Shown: positions 51,101 through 58,883 of the stretch, piece by piece
Numbering within the stretch: the stretch's first letter is position 1
Layout of the letters: each line of letters opens with the position of its first letter
Translations under genes and position numbers: made by a program
The notes under the pieces: generated by a model
The model's input: the letters and a program-made list of their open reading frames with translations, nothing else
What the model was told of the DNA's origin: nothing
The model's database searches: none
NCBI RefSeq assembly: GCF_035930445.1
Contig: NZ_CP142394.1
Location: 2,203,501-2,267,500, forward strand
DNA from: Sphingopyxis chilensis
Lineage (GTDB): Bacteria; Pseudomonadota; Alphaproteobacteria; Sphingomonadales; Sphingomonadaceae
DNA length: 64,000 nt
Direction of reading: 5' to 3'

Positions 51101-51416
51101 GCGTCACCACGAAGACGTTGCCGTCGCGGCGATAGCCGAGCCCGGTTCCGAGCAGCAGCGAGCGCAGCGCCGTTTCGGGGTCCGAACGTTTGCTGTGCCC
51201 GGCGGTGCGCTTGCCGTTGACGACCGACGCATCGACCAGAATCGTCACGCCGCTTTGCACGCCGAAATCGCGCAGCGCGCGATCGAGCGACTGCGCCGGA
51301 ATGCGGTAATTTGTAACATGCTCGCGCGCCAGCGCCGCATTGCCCGAAAACGCCAGGCAGCCGATCGCCGCACCACTCAACAGAAATTTGCGCAAATTGC
51401 ATGCACGAACCCGCAT
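48177..51416 (-). CDS. TonB-dependent receptor with N-terminal STN signalling domain
   Basis: A 1079-residue outer membrane receptor. The signal peptide (FLLSGAAIGCLAFSGNAALA) is followed by an STN/secretin-TonB domain at about 38-108 (IPAQSLDRALRDFGVQSG), as in FecA- and FpvA-type transducers. A TonB-box-like segment (DNEIVVTAQKREEK), a plug with VEVLRGPQGTLYGRNATGG, and a 22-strand-type barrel ending in phenylalanine (GFSVTKRF) follow. The STN domain and the divergent sigma/FecR genes point to cell-surface signalling on ligand binding. The ligand is unknown and no iron-specific gene is close. A strong terminator ends the transcript. Confidence 0.92.
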   Translation of the reverse strand: MRVRACNLRKFLLSGAAIGCLAFSGNAALAREHVTNYRIPAQSLDRALRDFGVQSGVTILVDASVVNGKRTAGHSKRSDPETALRSLLLGTGLGYRRDGNVFVVTREGNATPLAAGDEIEDDNEIVVTAQKREEKISDVPIAISAFTPKGLDDRKVESGAELVRAVPNVNFSKGNFSGYDFTIRGIGTKAISASSDPAVAVSFNNTPLIRNRLFEAEFFDLERVEVLRGPQGTLYGRNATGGVVNVIPAMPSDEFEGMAKGEVGNFSTRRLSGMINVPLTDTLAVRAAGAMTKRDGFDFNSFTQQRVNDRDLWSTRVSAQWEPTDDLKASFIWQHFEEDDQRSRTGKQLCTRDDGPAMLGTTVVPDYLRPKLSQGCKPGSLYSDAAFGAPNASSFAFVYTAKLIGVGFVPDPILGVAVVPLIDPDLDPYAGIRQSRNLREIATSYDPVFRAKNDVFQLNLEAGVGDLKLISQTAYSRDRYYSSQDYNRFVSVPIFNDSSDPGLIDGLGRPNNIPGPTPGGVYTDPQLGPSDRMLAVDVSQSRNTQWTQELRLQSDFSGPFNFSIGANALNFKSQDDYYVFSNLFSLLGEYFYNREDAPGEIGTGTRNCNPGQEFRECIYVDPNPIDQIDGQGHNYFRSKNVVQTRSWALFGEAYWNVSDDVKITAGARYTNDKKTSTPIPSQLLLGAQNFGTESGASSGGRVSIGYPALPPIDQQWDAFTGRLVVDWKPETSFSDDTLVYASFSHGYKGGGSNPPRVDIDPKVIQYQPLAETFKPEYVNAFEIGTKNSFAGGRMTLNATAFFYDYTDYQVSQIVDRISLNENFDAQSWGLELEAAWQPSRNFRVDSNFGYLRTRIGKGAQSIDVMDRTQGNEDWVVLRPQLGVPSNCIAPRDKVETILNSFFAGPGGLGDLMLSAMCAGSARYGSFNPNVETNLRYDQFLGFTYDPLTDAPNGGRGFYADLEGNELPNSPRFTFNVGAQYTFFIDDWNLTFRGDYYRQAKSYARVYNTEYDRLKAWDNANLAVTLERPESQFAMQLYVKNLFNDTPITNTFTNSDDTGLSANIFTLDPRIIGFSVTKRF

Positions 51417-51719
51417 GTCCCCTCTCCCTCATCCTGTCGTGCGGGATTCATGTCCCGCTGTTCCGGCGTTCGATGCGACGCCATTCGGATAGACGCCCCA
51501 TTTTCGGACATGGGGGGATCGTCGAATAAAATTTTCAACGATGTTAATATCTACGCCAGTGAACGGAGCGTTAGGAAAATTCGTCGGCCGGTGCGATTTT
51601 CATCCCCCCTCTTGCGAGTTTCCTGCGTCTACCCTGTTAACTCCAGCACGAAAATGGAGCCGCGATGACCGTTTTGGGAATGATGCCGGGATGACGCGTA
51701 GGGTTGGGAGCATCTCGCA
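51417..51719. other. Divergent promoter region between receptor and sigma gene
   Basis: About 300 bases with no credible coding frame. An A+T-rich tract lies around 51520-51560 (aataaaattttcaacgatg and ttaatatc). It should hold the promoters of the STN receptor and of the ECF sigma operon. A specific ECF promoter could not be assigned by eye. Confidence 0.6.
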
Positions 51720-52262
51720 ATGCCTGTTTTATCGGGAGCGTTATTGACGATGGCCGTCCCGCATCAGGACCGGGATCTGGCCGCGTGGATGGCGACCTAT
51801 GGCCCCGGCCTGCGCCGTTATTTTCGGCGCCGTGCCGACGATGCCGATGTCGACGACCTGGTGCAGGAAGTTTTCCTGCGCCTGCAATCGGCACAGCTGA
51901 GCGCGCCGATCGACAATGTCGAACGCTATCTGTTCACCGCCGCGCGCAACGCGCTGATCAGCCGCCACCGCCGGCAAAAGGCGCGCGCGACGGCGCTACA
52001 CGACGAGTTCGAAGACGGCATCGAAATCGCCGAGCAACGATCGCCCGAACGCATCGTGATCGGGCAACAGGAATATCGCCGCGTGCTCGAGGCGATCCAG
52101 AACCTTCCGCCCCGCGCGCGCGAGGCTTTTCAATATCACCGGTTCGAAAACCTCACCTATCAGGCCATCGCCCAGCGGATGGGCATTTCCAAGGAGGCGG
52201 TGAAGGAACTGATGCACCGCGCCCTCGTGCGCATCGTCGAAGAAATGGAGCCCGACCTGTGA
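51720..52262 (+). CDS. ECF sigma factor, FecI-like
   Basis: A 180-residue extracytoplasmic-function sigma factor. Region 2 (about 25-85) has DADVDDLVQEVFLRL and NVERYLFTAARN. Region 4 (about 125-175) has LPPRAREAF and the recognition helix LTYQAIAQRMGISKEAVKEL. No anti-sigma domain is fused. The start could be the ATG at 51720 or one at 51750; both have GGAG-type sites. The stop overlaps the GTG start of fecR. Together with the divergent STN receptor it forms a FecI-FecR-FecA-like signalling unit. Confidence 0.9.
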   Translation: MPVLSGALLTMAVPHQDRDLAAWMATYGPGLRRYFRRRADDADVDDLVQEVFLRLQSAQLSAPIDNVERYLFTAARNALISRHRRQKARATALHDEFEDGIEIAEQRSPERIVIGQQEYRRVLEAIQNLPPRAREAFQYHRFENLTYQAIAQRMGISKEAVKELMHRALVRIVEEMEPDL

Positions 52263-53254
52263 GCGGCAACGACGCCTTCGCCCGCGCCGCGCTTCGCGCA
52301 GAGGCGGTGCAATGGTTCAACCTCGAACGATCGGGCGACATGACGATCGACGACGAGCTGCGCTTCATCGAGTGGCTCGACGAATCCGACGCGCATCGCG
52401 ACACCTATCGGCTCGTTGAACGCGCGTGGCTGATCGCGGGAACGATCCCGCAGGAACCCGAAATGCTCGCCCCGCCCGCGTTCGATACCGAAGGGGGGAA
52501 GCAGCGATCCGGCTGGCGCCGCCATCTGGCGCTGGCAGCATCGCTTTTGCTCGTCGTCACGCTCGGCTGGTCGGTCTATCAACACGCTTTTCCGGGCTTC
52601 GGCACCACGCAGGATCAGCATTTCCGCACCGGGGTCGGCCAGACGACCACCGTTACCCTTCCCGAAGGCTCGGTCGTGACGCTCGATGCCGAAACCGAGA
52701 TGCGGATGCGCGAAACGCCGCGCGAGCGCCGCGTCGATCTTCTCGGCGGGCGGGCCTTCTTCCGCGTCGCATCCGATCCGTCGCGTCCCTTCACCGTCAA
52801 CGCCGGCGGCAAGAGCGTGCGTGCGATCGGCACCGCCTTTGAGGTCAGCTTCGAACATGGCAACATGGTCGTCACGCTCGCCGAAGGAAAGGTGCGCGTC
52901 GAGGAGACGGGTTCGGATCCGGGCAGCGGCACCGACATGGCGCCCGGCGGCCAGCTCGTCATCGGCGCCGACCGCAACTGGACGCTCAGCCGGGTCGACG
53001 TGGCGAAGGAAACGAGCTGGACCGAGGGGCGCCTGATCTTCATGCGCGACCCCCTGTCGGAAGCGGTTGCCGAAATGAACCGCTATTCGCCGCGAAAGCT
53101 CGTCTTCAAGGACGGCAAGATTCCCGAAAAGCAGGTCGTCGGCGTGTTCCAGGCCGGCGACGTCGACGGGTTCGTCAAAGCGATGGAATTGAACGGCACC
53201 GCCCGCCGGATATCGGCGACCGACGACCATATCCTCCTGTCGGGCGGCGAATAG
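52259..53254 (+). CDS. FecR-family anti-sigma/signal transducer
   Basis: A 331-residue inner-membrane regulator beginning with GTG that overlaps the sigma stop (GTGA). The N-terminal cytosolic part (about 1-86) holds the DUF4880-like segment WFNLERSGDMTIDDELRFIEWL. One membrane helix follows (about 88-106, LALAASLLLVVTLGW). The periplasmic FecR domain (about 120-240) carries TVTLPEGSVVTLDAET and GRAFFRVASDPSRPFTV. A C-terminal STN-binding region with LSEAVAEMNRYSPRKL completes it. It should pass the receptor signal to the sigma factor. Confidence 0.92.
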   Translation: MSGNDAFARAALRAEAVQWFNLERSGDMTIDDELRFIEWLDESDAHRDTYRLVERAWLIAGTIPQEPEMLAPPAFDTEGGKQRSGWRRHLALAASLLLVVTLGWSVYQHAFPGFGTTQDQHFRTGVGQTTTVTLPEGSVVTLDAETEMRMRETPRERRVDLLGGRAFFRVASDPSRPFTVNAGGKSVRAIGTAFEVSFEHGNMVVTLAEGKVRVEETGSDPGSGTDMAPGGQLVIGADRNWTLSRVDVAKETSWTEGRLIFMRDPLSEAVAEMNRYSPRKLVFKDGKIPEKQVVGVFQAGDVDGFVKAMELNGTARRISATDDHILLSGGE

Positions 53255-53266
53255 GGCCGGCGCCGT

Positions 53267-53893
53267 TCAGGGCGCGGCCGGGGGAATTCCCGTCGGGATC
53301 AGGAACAGCGGCAGGATGCGCGCGATCAGGTCGCGCATCGCGTCGTCGGGCTGGTCGAGCATATCGCGGACATGCGGCCCGATCACCGCGTCGCCAAAGG
53401 CGCTGACCGCCATCATCAGCACCGCCGCGCGCACCCGGTCGGGCGCGGCTTCGTCGGTCGACTGGCCGACGATCGCCTCTACGAGCGCGCGCACCGCGGC
53501 GCGCACGGGTTCGAGTTGTTCGACATCGCCCGACAGGATGATCCATGCCGCGAGTGGCCCCGCCCCGCCCTTGTCGAAAGCGTCGAATACGCGGTCGGCC
53601 ACCGCGCGCGGCGCCGCGCTGTCGGTCTTCATCAGTTCGACGACATTGCCGAGCGCGTCGGTGAGGTCGCGTATCATCGATTCCATCAGCGCCGACTGTA
53701 AGCCCGCCGCCGATCCGAAATGGTGGAGCACATTGGCATGCGACATGCCGATCGCCTGGCCGATGTTGGCGAGCGTCACCGCTGCAGGGCCGCGATCGAG
53801 AAGCAGCGCACGCGCCGCCGCCAGCCCTTCCTCGCGAACCTCGTCCCCTGAACGCTTGCGCCTTTTCTGGTGCGGCCGCGCTTGCTTGTACAT
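53267..53893 (-). CDS. TetR-family transcriptional regulator
   Basis: A 208-residue repressor-type regulator. The N-terminal basic stretch (KQARPHQKRRKRSG) precedes the helix-turn-helix TLANIGQAIGMSHANVLHHFG. The C-terminal ligand domain is all helical (about 80-205). The ATG at 53893 was chosen; a much longer frame continues upstream antisense to the next gene and is not credible. It is divergent from the hydrolase gene at 54056, with an inverted repeat between them that is a likely operator. Confidence 0.88.
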   Translation of the reverse strand: MYKQARPHQKRRKRSGDEVREEGLAAARALLLDRGPAAVTLANIGQAIGMSHANVLHHFGSAAGLQSALMESMIRDLTDALGNVVELMKTDSAAPRAVADRVFDAFDKGGAGPLAAWIILSGDVEQLEPVRAAVRALVEAIVGQSTDEAAPDRVRAAVLMMAVSAFGDAVIGPHVRDMLDQPDDAMRDLIARILPLFLIPTGIPPAAP

Positions 53894-54012
53894 CAATCTT
53901 TCCTTGCGGCCGTCGCGCCCCGCTACGGCCTTCGTGCCGGAAGCCTTACCCGAAAGCGGTGGATTGTCACCCTTATCGTCCCGCTTGCCGTTCCGGAAAA
54001 CGCATGATATAA

Positions 54013-54028
54013 ACATTGATGTTAATGT
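54013..54028. promoter_or_regulatory. Inverted repeat ACATT-N6-AATGT, candidate TetR operator
   Basis: A 5-bp perfect palindrome in A+T-rich sequence 28 bases before the hydrolase start, in the intergenic region with the divergent TetR gene. Position and symmetry fit autoregulation and control of the hydrolase pair. Confidence 0.45.
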
Positions 54029-54055
54029 AACTTTGATTTGCAGAAAGGTTGCACG

Positions 54056-54913
54056 ATGTCTACGCCGCTCCACACCCCCGCCGATATCCGGATCGAAAAG
54101 CGCGACCTCAAATTCGGTCGCGAGAACCCGCCGCCGCGCTGGTGGCACAGCGGCGACGCCGGTCGCACCGCCTTTTTCAACGCGCTGTCCTCGACCTTCC
54201 CGGTCGGCGAGAAATTCTTCATGACCTCGGTGCGCCATTATCGCGAGGGCACGCCGCAGCCGCTGCGCGGGCAGATCGACGATTTCCTTTACCAGGAATC
54301 GATGCACAGCCGCGAACATGTCGTATTCAACCGCCAGGCCGAGGACGCGGGCTTCGACATCGCGGCGGCCGAGGATCGCGCGCGGCGGACGATCGCCTGG
54401 GTCAAGCGCCGCTCGCCGATCCAGCAGCTCGCCGCGACCTGCGCGCTCGAACATTTCACCGCGACGCTCGCGCATGATGCGCTCGCCAACCCGGCGCATC
54501 TGGGCGGCGCCGCCGAGGAGGCGCGGCAATTGTGGCGCTGGCACGCGATCGAGGAAATCGAGCACAAGGCCGTCGCCTTCGATACCTATCTCCACGCCGC
54601 GCGAACGATGACCCCGCTGCGCCGCTGGCTGAAGCGCAGCACGGTGATGTGCGTGACGACGATGCGCTTCCACTATGTCATCTTTCGCAACACCGCCGAT
54701 CTGCTCGCGCAGGACGGCCGCAATAATTGGGCGACGTGGAAGGGCCTCTTGGCATGGCTTTATGGCCGCGACGGGCTGATGCGTGCGCTGCTGCGCGGCG
54801 TCTTCACCTATATGAAGCCGGGATTCCACCCGTGGGAACTCGACGACCGGCCGCTGCTCGAAGAGGCGCTCCGCCTGCTCGAAGGCGGCAAGGCCAAGGA
54901 GCTGGCCGCATGA
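54056..54913 (+). CDS. Metal-dependent hydrolase-like protein (COG3687 family)
   Basis: A 285-residue helical protein of the family annotated as predicted metal-dependent hydrolases (Pfam Metal_hydrol). It resembles a ferritin-like helical bundle with conserved acids and histidines: DDFLYQESMHSREH, ALEHFTATLAHD, and WHAIEEIEHKAVAFDTY. These could bind a di-metal centre. The biochemical function is not established. The start at 54056 has AAAGG about 8 bases upstream, better than an earlier ATG. It overlaps the next gene by four bases and is probably repressed by the divergent TetR protein. Confidence 0.82.
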   Translation: MSTPLHTPADIRIEKRDLKFGRENPPPRWWHSGDAGRTAFFNALSSTFPVGEKFFMTSVRHYREGTPQPLRGQIDDFLYQESMHSREHVVFNRQAEDAGFDIAAAEDRARRTIAWVKRRSPIQQLAATCALEHFTATLAHDALANPAHLGGAAEEARQLWRWHAIEEIEHKAVAFDTYLHAARTMTPLRRWLKRSTVMCVTTMRFHYVIFRNTADLLAQDGRNNWATWKGLLAWLYGRDGLMRALLRGVFTYMKPGFHPWELDDRPLLEEALRLLEGGKAKELAA

Positions 54914-55323
54914 GGCGGACGCTGCTCCTTCTGGCCGCCGCGACCGTCGCCACGCCCGCCGCCGCCGCCGATATCACGGGCGTCTGGGCGACGGGCAGCG
55001 AGGGCGGGCGCGTCGAAATCTACCGCTGCGGCAAGGCGCTGTGCGGCAAGGTGGTCGATGCAAAGCGGCTGCGCGCCAATCCCGACCTGCGCGACGTGCG
55101 CAATTCGGACCCCGAGCTCCGCCAGCGCAAGCTCAAGGGCCTCGTTGTCCTCAATGGCTTCACCGGCGGTCCGACCGAGTGGAAGGGCGGCCCTGTCTAC
55201 GACCCGGAAACCGGCGACGGCGCCGCGAAGGGCCAGCTCAAATTGCTCCCGAACGGCAAGCTCGAACTCAAGGGCTGCATCGCCTTTTTCTGCCGCACCA
55301 AGATCTGGACCCGCGCCGGCTGA
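54910..55323 (+). CDS. DUF2147 exported protein
   Basis: A 137-residue exported protein with a signal peptide (TLLLLAAATVATPAAAA). The DUF2147 domain follows, recognisable by ITGVWATG near the start, YRCGKALCGKVV in the middle and CIAFFCRTKIWTR at the end. Two cysteine pairs (YRCGKALC and GCIAFFC) suggest disulfides in the periplasm. The function of this domain is unknown. The gene overlaps the upstream hydrolase stop by four bases, so they form one unit. Confidence 0.85.
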   Translation: MRRTLLLLAAATVATPAAAADITGVWATGSEGGRVEIYRCGKALCGKVVDAKRLRANPDLRDVRNSDPELRQRKLKGLVVLNGFTGGPTEWKGGPVYDPETGDGAAKGQLKLLPNGKLELKGCIAFFCRTKIWTRAG

Positions 55324-55342
55324 TGCCATGCGCTTCGCCGGG

Positions 55343-56101
55343 TCAGTGTTTCAGATACTGGCTCGGCGGAACGCCGAAAGCGCGGCGGAACATCGCGGCG
55401 AACCCGCTGGGACTATCATATCCGACGTCATAGGTGACCTGCGTGATCGATGCGCCGGCCGCCAGCAGCGACAGCGCCTCCATCAGCCGCACCTGCTGCC
55501 GCCAGACGGCAAGCCCCATCCCCGTTTCCTGCTTGAAGCTGCGCGTGAAGGTTCGCCGCCCCATCGCAGCGAGCGCCGCCCAGTCGTCGATGTCGCGCGG
55601 GTCCGACGGATCGGCGATGATCGCGTTGCAGACGCGCAGCAGGCGCGGGTTGGACGGCATCGACACCTGATAGGGCGCGTTGGGCATCCGCCCGATCTCG
55701 TCGAGCAGCAGCGCGATGATCCGTCCCTCGCGCCCGTCGACATCGTAAAGCGCGGGAAAATCGACGACCTCGAGGATCAGCGATTTGACGAGGTTCGACA
55801 CCTCGAAGACGCGGCATTGCTGTTCATGCTCGTGCCCCGCGCACGGCAGGTAGAGCGTGCGGAGCGACACCGGCCCGCGGCACGCGACCTCATGCCGCGT
55901 CCCGGCGGGGAGCCACACCGCGCGCTGTGGCGGGATGACGAAACTCGTCTCGGGCGTGCGTACCGACATCACCCCCGCCGACGCATAGAGAATCTGGATA
56001 TGGTCGTGGCTGTGCATCGGATCGACGAAACCCGCGGGATATTCATCCTGCAGCGCCATCACCGGCCGGCCGGCCGTCAGGACATCGACACTATGTTTCA
56101 T
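55343..56101 (-). CDS. AraC-family transcriptional regulator with cupin sensor domain
   Basis: A 252-residue regulator. The N-terminal cupin-like sensor (about 15-100) has MHSHDHIQILY, GVMSV and PPQRAVWLPAGTRHE. The C-terminal AraC DNA-binding domain carries two helix-turn-helix motifs (WAALAAMGRRTFTRSFKQ and ITQVTYDVGYDSPSGFAAMF). The start at 56101 has GCGAGG 9 bases upstream. It is convergent to the DUF2147 gene and divergent from the esterase operon, which may be its target by position. Confidence 0.87.
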   Translation of the reverse strand: MKHSVDVLTAGRPVMALQDEYPAGFVDPMHSHDHIQILYASAGVMSVRTPETSFVIPPQRAVWLPAGTRHEVACRGPVSLRTLYLPCAGHEHEQQCRVFEVSNLVKSLILEVVDFPALYDVDGREGRIIALLLDEIGRMPNAPYQVSMPSNPRLLRVCNAIIADPSDPRDIDDWAALAAMGRRTFTRSFKQETGMGLAVWRQQVRLMEALSLLAAGASITQVTYDVGYDSPSGFAAMFRRAFGVPPSQYLKH

Positions 56102-56268
56102 GGCCCGATCCTCGCAAATACTGGACAAACACACAATATAGGCCGGGTACCCCACTGACCAGCCGCACGGCGCCCGCTGGCCTGTCCGCTGCGGTGATTG
56201 GCCCGTTTGGGCGATAGAGGCGATCGTGTAAAAGCTATCAGGCGATCAAAGGATCGTTTCGAGAGGAT

Positions 56269-57234
56269 ATGCCAATCATGTCAAAGGGCTTGAGCGCCAT
56301 GCAGGACGACATGGCCGACCCCGATATCCGCCGCTTTGTCGATGCCATCAATGCCGCCTACGCCGAACATGCCGCGCCCGCGGGCGCGAGCATGGCGACG
56401 CGCCGCGAGGTCGCCGAACGCGTGCGCCGGCCGTGGCGCGAAGGTGGCCCGATAATGGCGGAGACCCGCGAACTGGACATGGGCGGCGTCCGCCTGCGCC
56501 TCCACCGCCCGGTCGCGGACAAAATATTGCCCGTCATGCTCTATATCCATGGCGGCGGCTGGATGCTGTTCAGCGTCGACACGCACGACCGGCTGATGCG
56601 CGAATATGCGGCGCGCGCGGGTATCGCGGTGGTCGGCATCGATTACAGCCTGTCGCCCGAAAGCAAGTTTCCGGTCGCGCTGGAGGAGTGCGCCGCCGCG
56701 CTCGACTGGATCGCGTCGCAAGCCGAGGCGCTGAACCTCGACGCGAGCCGCCTGCTCATCGGCGGCGATTCCGCGGGCGCCAACCTCTCGGTCGCGACCT
56801 GTCTGTTGCAGCGCCAGCGCGGGCGCCCCCTGCCCGCGGCGATGCTGCTCAACTATGGCGCGTTCGACCCCGAACGCACGCCGAGCTATGCGCGCTTCGG
56901 CGCGGGCGACTATTCGCTCGAAGCCGACGAGATGGACGCATTCTGGGCTGCCTATGTCGATGGCGCCGAACAGCTTGCCGACCCGCTCGTCGCGCCGCTG
57001 CGCGCCGACCTCACCGGCCTCCCTCCCGCTTTTCTCGCGATCGCCGAATGCGACATCTTGGCCGACTGCAACCGCGCCTTCACCGGCAAGCTTGAAGCGG
57101 CCGGCGTCCCGACCCATGCGGTCACCTATAAGGGCGCGACCCACAGCTTCCTCGAAGCCATGTCGATCGCGCCGCTCGCAAACCGCGCGCTCGACGAGCA
57201 GGCCGCATGGATCCGTGATATCGTAAAGACATGA
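56269..57234 (+). CDS. Alpha/beta hydrolase fold esterase (HSL/acetyl esterase type)
   Basis: A 321-residue hormone-sensitive lipase-type esterase. The oxyanion-hole motif HGGGWM and the nucleophile elbow GGDSAGANL are typical. The aspartate is likely in ECDILADC and the histidine in GATHSF. Two starts are possible, ATG at 56269 or 56278, the second having GAGAGG at a more usual distance. It overlaps the PaiB-like gene (ATGA) and is first in a three-gene unit with the deacetylase gene. The substrate is probably a small ester, but unproven. Confidence 0.87.
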   Translation: MPIMSKGLSAMQDDMADPDIRRFVDAINAAYAEHAAPAGASMATRREVAERVRRPWREGGPIMAETRELDMGGVRLRLHRPVADKILPVMLYIHGGGWMLFSVDTHDRLMREYAARAGIAVVGIDYSLSPESKFPVALEECAAALDWIASQAEALNLDASRLLIGGDSAGANLSVATCLLQRQRGRPLPAAMLLNYGAFDPERTPSYARFGAGDYSLEADEMDAFWAAYVDGAEQLADPLVAPLRADLTGLPPAFLAIAECDILADCNRAFTGKLEAAGVPTHAVTYKGATHSFLEAMSIAPLANRALDEQAAWIRDIVKT

Positions 57235-57809
57235 CCTCGCCCTACGAACCGCGCGATGCCGCCGACATAAGCCAACTCGTCGCCGACTACCCGCTCGCCT
57301 GGCTCGTCTCGCGCGATTTTCACGCGAGCCCGTTGCCGCTGATCGCCGAGACCGATGCGAGTGGCGCGGTCGCGGCGCTCTTCGGCCATTGCGCGCTTCG
57401 CAACCCGCTCGTTGCCGATTTCCGCGCCGACCCGCGCGGGCTGGTGCTGTTCAACGGGCCGTCGGGCTACGTCCCGACCAGCCTGCTGTCGAAACCCGAT
57501 TGGGCCCCGACGTGGAATTATGCCGTGCTGCGCTTCGTCGTCGAGGTCGAGTTCGTCGAGGGCGAAACGAAGGACGCTATCGAGCAGCTCGTCGCCAGGA
57601 TGGAAGACGGCGGCTGGTCGACAGCGAGCCTGGGCACACGTTATGACACGATGCTCGATCAGATCATTGCCTTTCGCGCGCACGTCCGTTCGGCCGAGCA
57701 CAGCTTCAAGCTCGGGCAGGATGAAAGCCCGCAGGGCTTTGCCGAGATCGTCGCGGGGCACGGCGACCGGACGCTCGCGCTATGGATGGAAGGACAGGCA
57801 AAGAGGTGA
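57231..57809 (+). CDS. PaiB-family FMN-binding regulator
   Basis: A 192-residue protein of the PaiB family, which in Bacillus is linked to polyamine acetylation and sporulation control. The N-terminal split-barrel flavin fold shows LVADYPLAWLVSRD and SPLPLIAETD, with the typical GHCALRNPL and FNGPSGYVPTSL segments. The C-terminus ends in ALWMEGQ. Its stop overlaps the GTG start of the acetylpolyamine amidohydrolase gene, which strengthens a polyamine link. No PaiA acetyltransferase gene is adjacent. Confidence 0.87.
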   Translation: MTSPYEPRDAADISQLVADYPLAWLVSRDFHASPLPLIAETDASGAVAALFGHCALRNPLVADFRADPRGLVLFNGPSGYVPTSLLSKPDWAPTWNYAVLRFVVEVEFVEGETKDAIEQLVARMEDGGWSTASLGTRYDTMLDQIIAFRAHVRSAEHSFKLGQDESPQGFAEIVAGHGDRTLALWMEGQAKR

Positions 57810-58819
57810 AGCTTTTCTTCGACGATCGCCAGTTGGCCCACGCACCGTCGCGCGAGCTGCACAATGGCGACTGGGTGCCCTATGCCGAGAATGTCGAGCG
57901 CCCGCGTTCCATTGTCGATGCCTTCACCGACTGGCGCCCCGTGCGCGACTTCGGCATGGCGCCGCTGCTTGCCGTGCATGATGCCGACTATGTTGCTTTC
58001 CTCGAACGCGCGCATCGCGATTGGCTCGCAGCCGGACGCAGCGGCGATGCGATCGGCTATACCTTCCCGATCCGGCGGCGCCGGCCGCTCGCCTTCGGCC
58101 GCATCGACGCCGACCTTGGCGCTTACAGCTATGACGCCGGAACCCCCATCGCGGCCGGAACCTGGCAATCGGCCTATTGGTCGGCGCAGGGCGCGGTGAC
58201 CGCGCTCGACCATCTGGCGAACAGCGGCGAGGCGCATGCCTTCGCGCTGTGCCGCCCGCCCGGCCATCATGCCGGGCGCGACTATATGGGCGGCTATTGC
58301 TACCTCAACAACGCCGCGATCGCGGCGCGCGAGGCGCACAACCGCGGCCTTGGGCCGGTCGCGGTGCTCGATATCGACTATCACCACGGCAACGGCACGC
58401 AGGACATTTTCTACGAGGATCCGGGAGTCTTCTTTTGCTCGATCCATGCCGACCCGCGGACCGACTATCCCTTTTACTGGGGCCATGCCGACGAAACCGG
58501 CGAAAGTGCGGGCAAAGGCGCGACACTCAACCTCCCCCTGCCGCGCGGCACCGACGGACAAAGCTATGCGCCCGCGCTCGACACCGCGCTCGCCGCCATC
58601 TCGGACTGGGGCGCGCAATTCCTTGTCCTGTCGTTCGGTGCCGATACCCACAGCAGCGACCCGATCTCGAGCTTCGCGCTCGAACGCGAGGATTATGTGA
58701 CGCTGGCAAGCCGGATCGCCGCGCTCGGCATCCCGACGCTGATCGTGATGGAGGGCGGTTATGCCGTCGGCGACCTCGGCAAGAATGTCGCGGCGTTTCT
58801 ATCGGGCTTTCAGGCGTAA
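57806..58819 (+). CDS. Histone deacetylase-family acetylpolyamine amidohydrolase
   Basis: A 337-residue zinc deacetylase. The tandem histidines are His154 and His155 (RPPGHHAGRDYMGG). The zinc ligands are Asp191 and His193 (DIDYHHGNGTQ), with a further aspartate in FGADTHSSDP. The catalytic tyrosine lies in GGYAVGDLG. The GTG at 57806 was preferred because the protein then begins MKLFFDDRQL, lining up with characterised acetylpolyamine amidohydrolases, and overlaps the PaiB stop (GTGA). An ATG eight codons upstream is possible. It would release polyamines from acetylated forms. Confidence 0.88.
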   Translation: MKLFFDDRQLAHAPSRELHNGDWVPYAENVERPRSIVDAFTDWRPVRDFGMAPLLAVHDADYVAFLERAHRDWLAAGRSGDAIGYTFPIRRRRPLAFGRIDADLGAYSYDAGTPIAAGTWQSAYWSAQGAVTALDHLANSGEAHAFALCRPPGHHAGRDYMGGYCYLNNAAIAAREAHNRGLGPVAVLDIDYHHGNGTQDIFYEDPGVFFCSIHADPRTDYPFYWGHADETGESAGKGATLNLPLPRGTDGQSYAPALDTALAAISDWGAQFLVLSFGADTHSSDPISSFALEREDYVTLASRIAALGIPTLIVMEGGYAVGDLGKNVAAFLSGFQA

Positions 58820-58883
58820 CGCCCACTTTGGGGTGGGAAGACGCCGGCCGGCTTTCGATGCAAGACGATGAGTTATCAGACGG

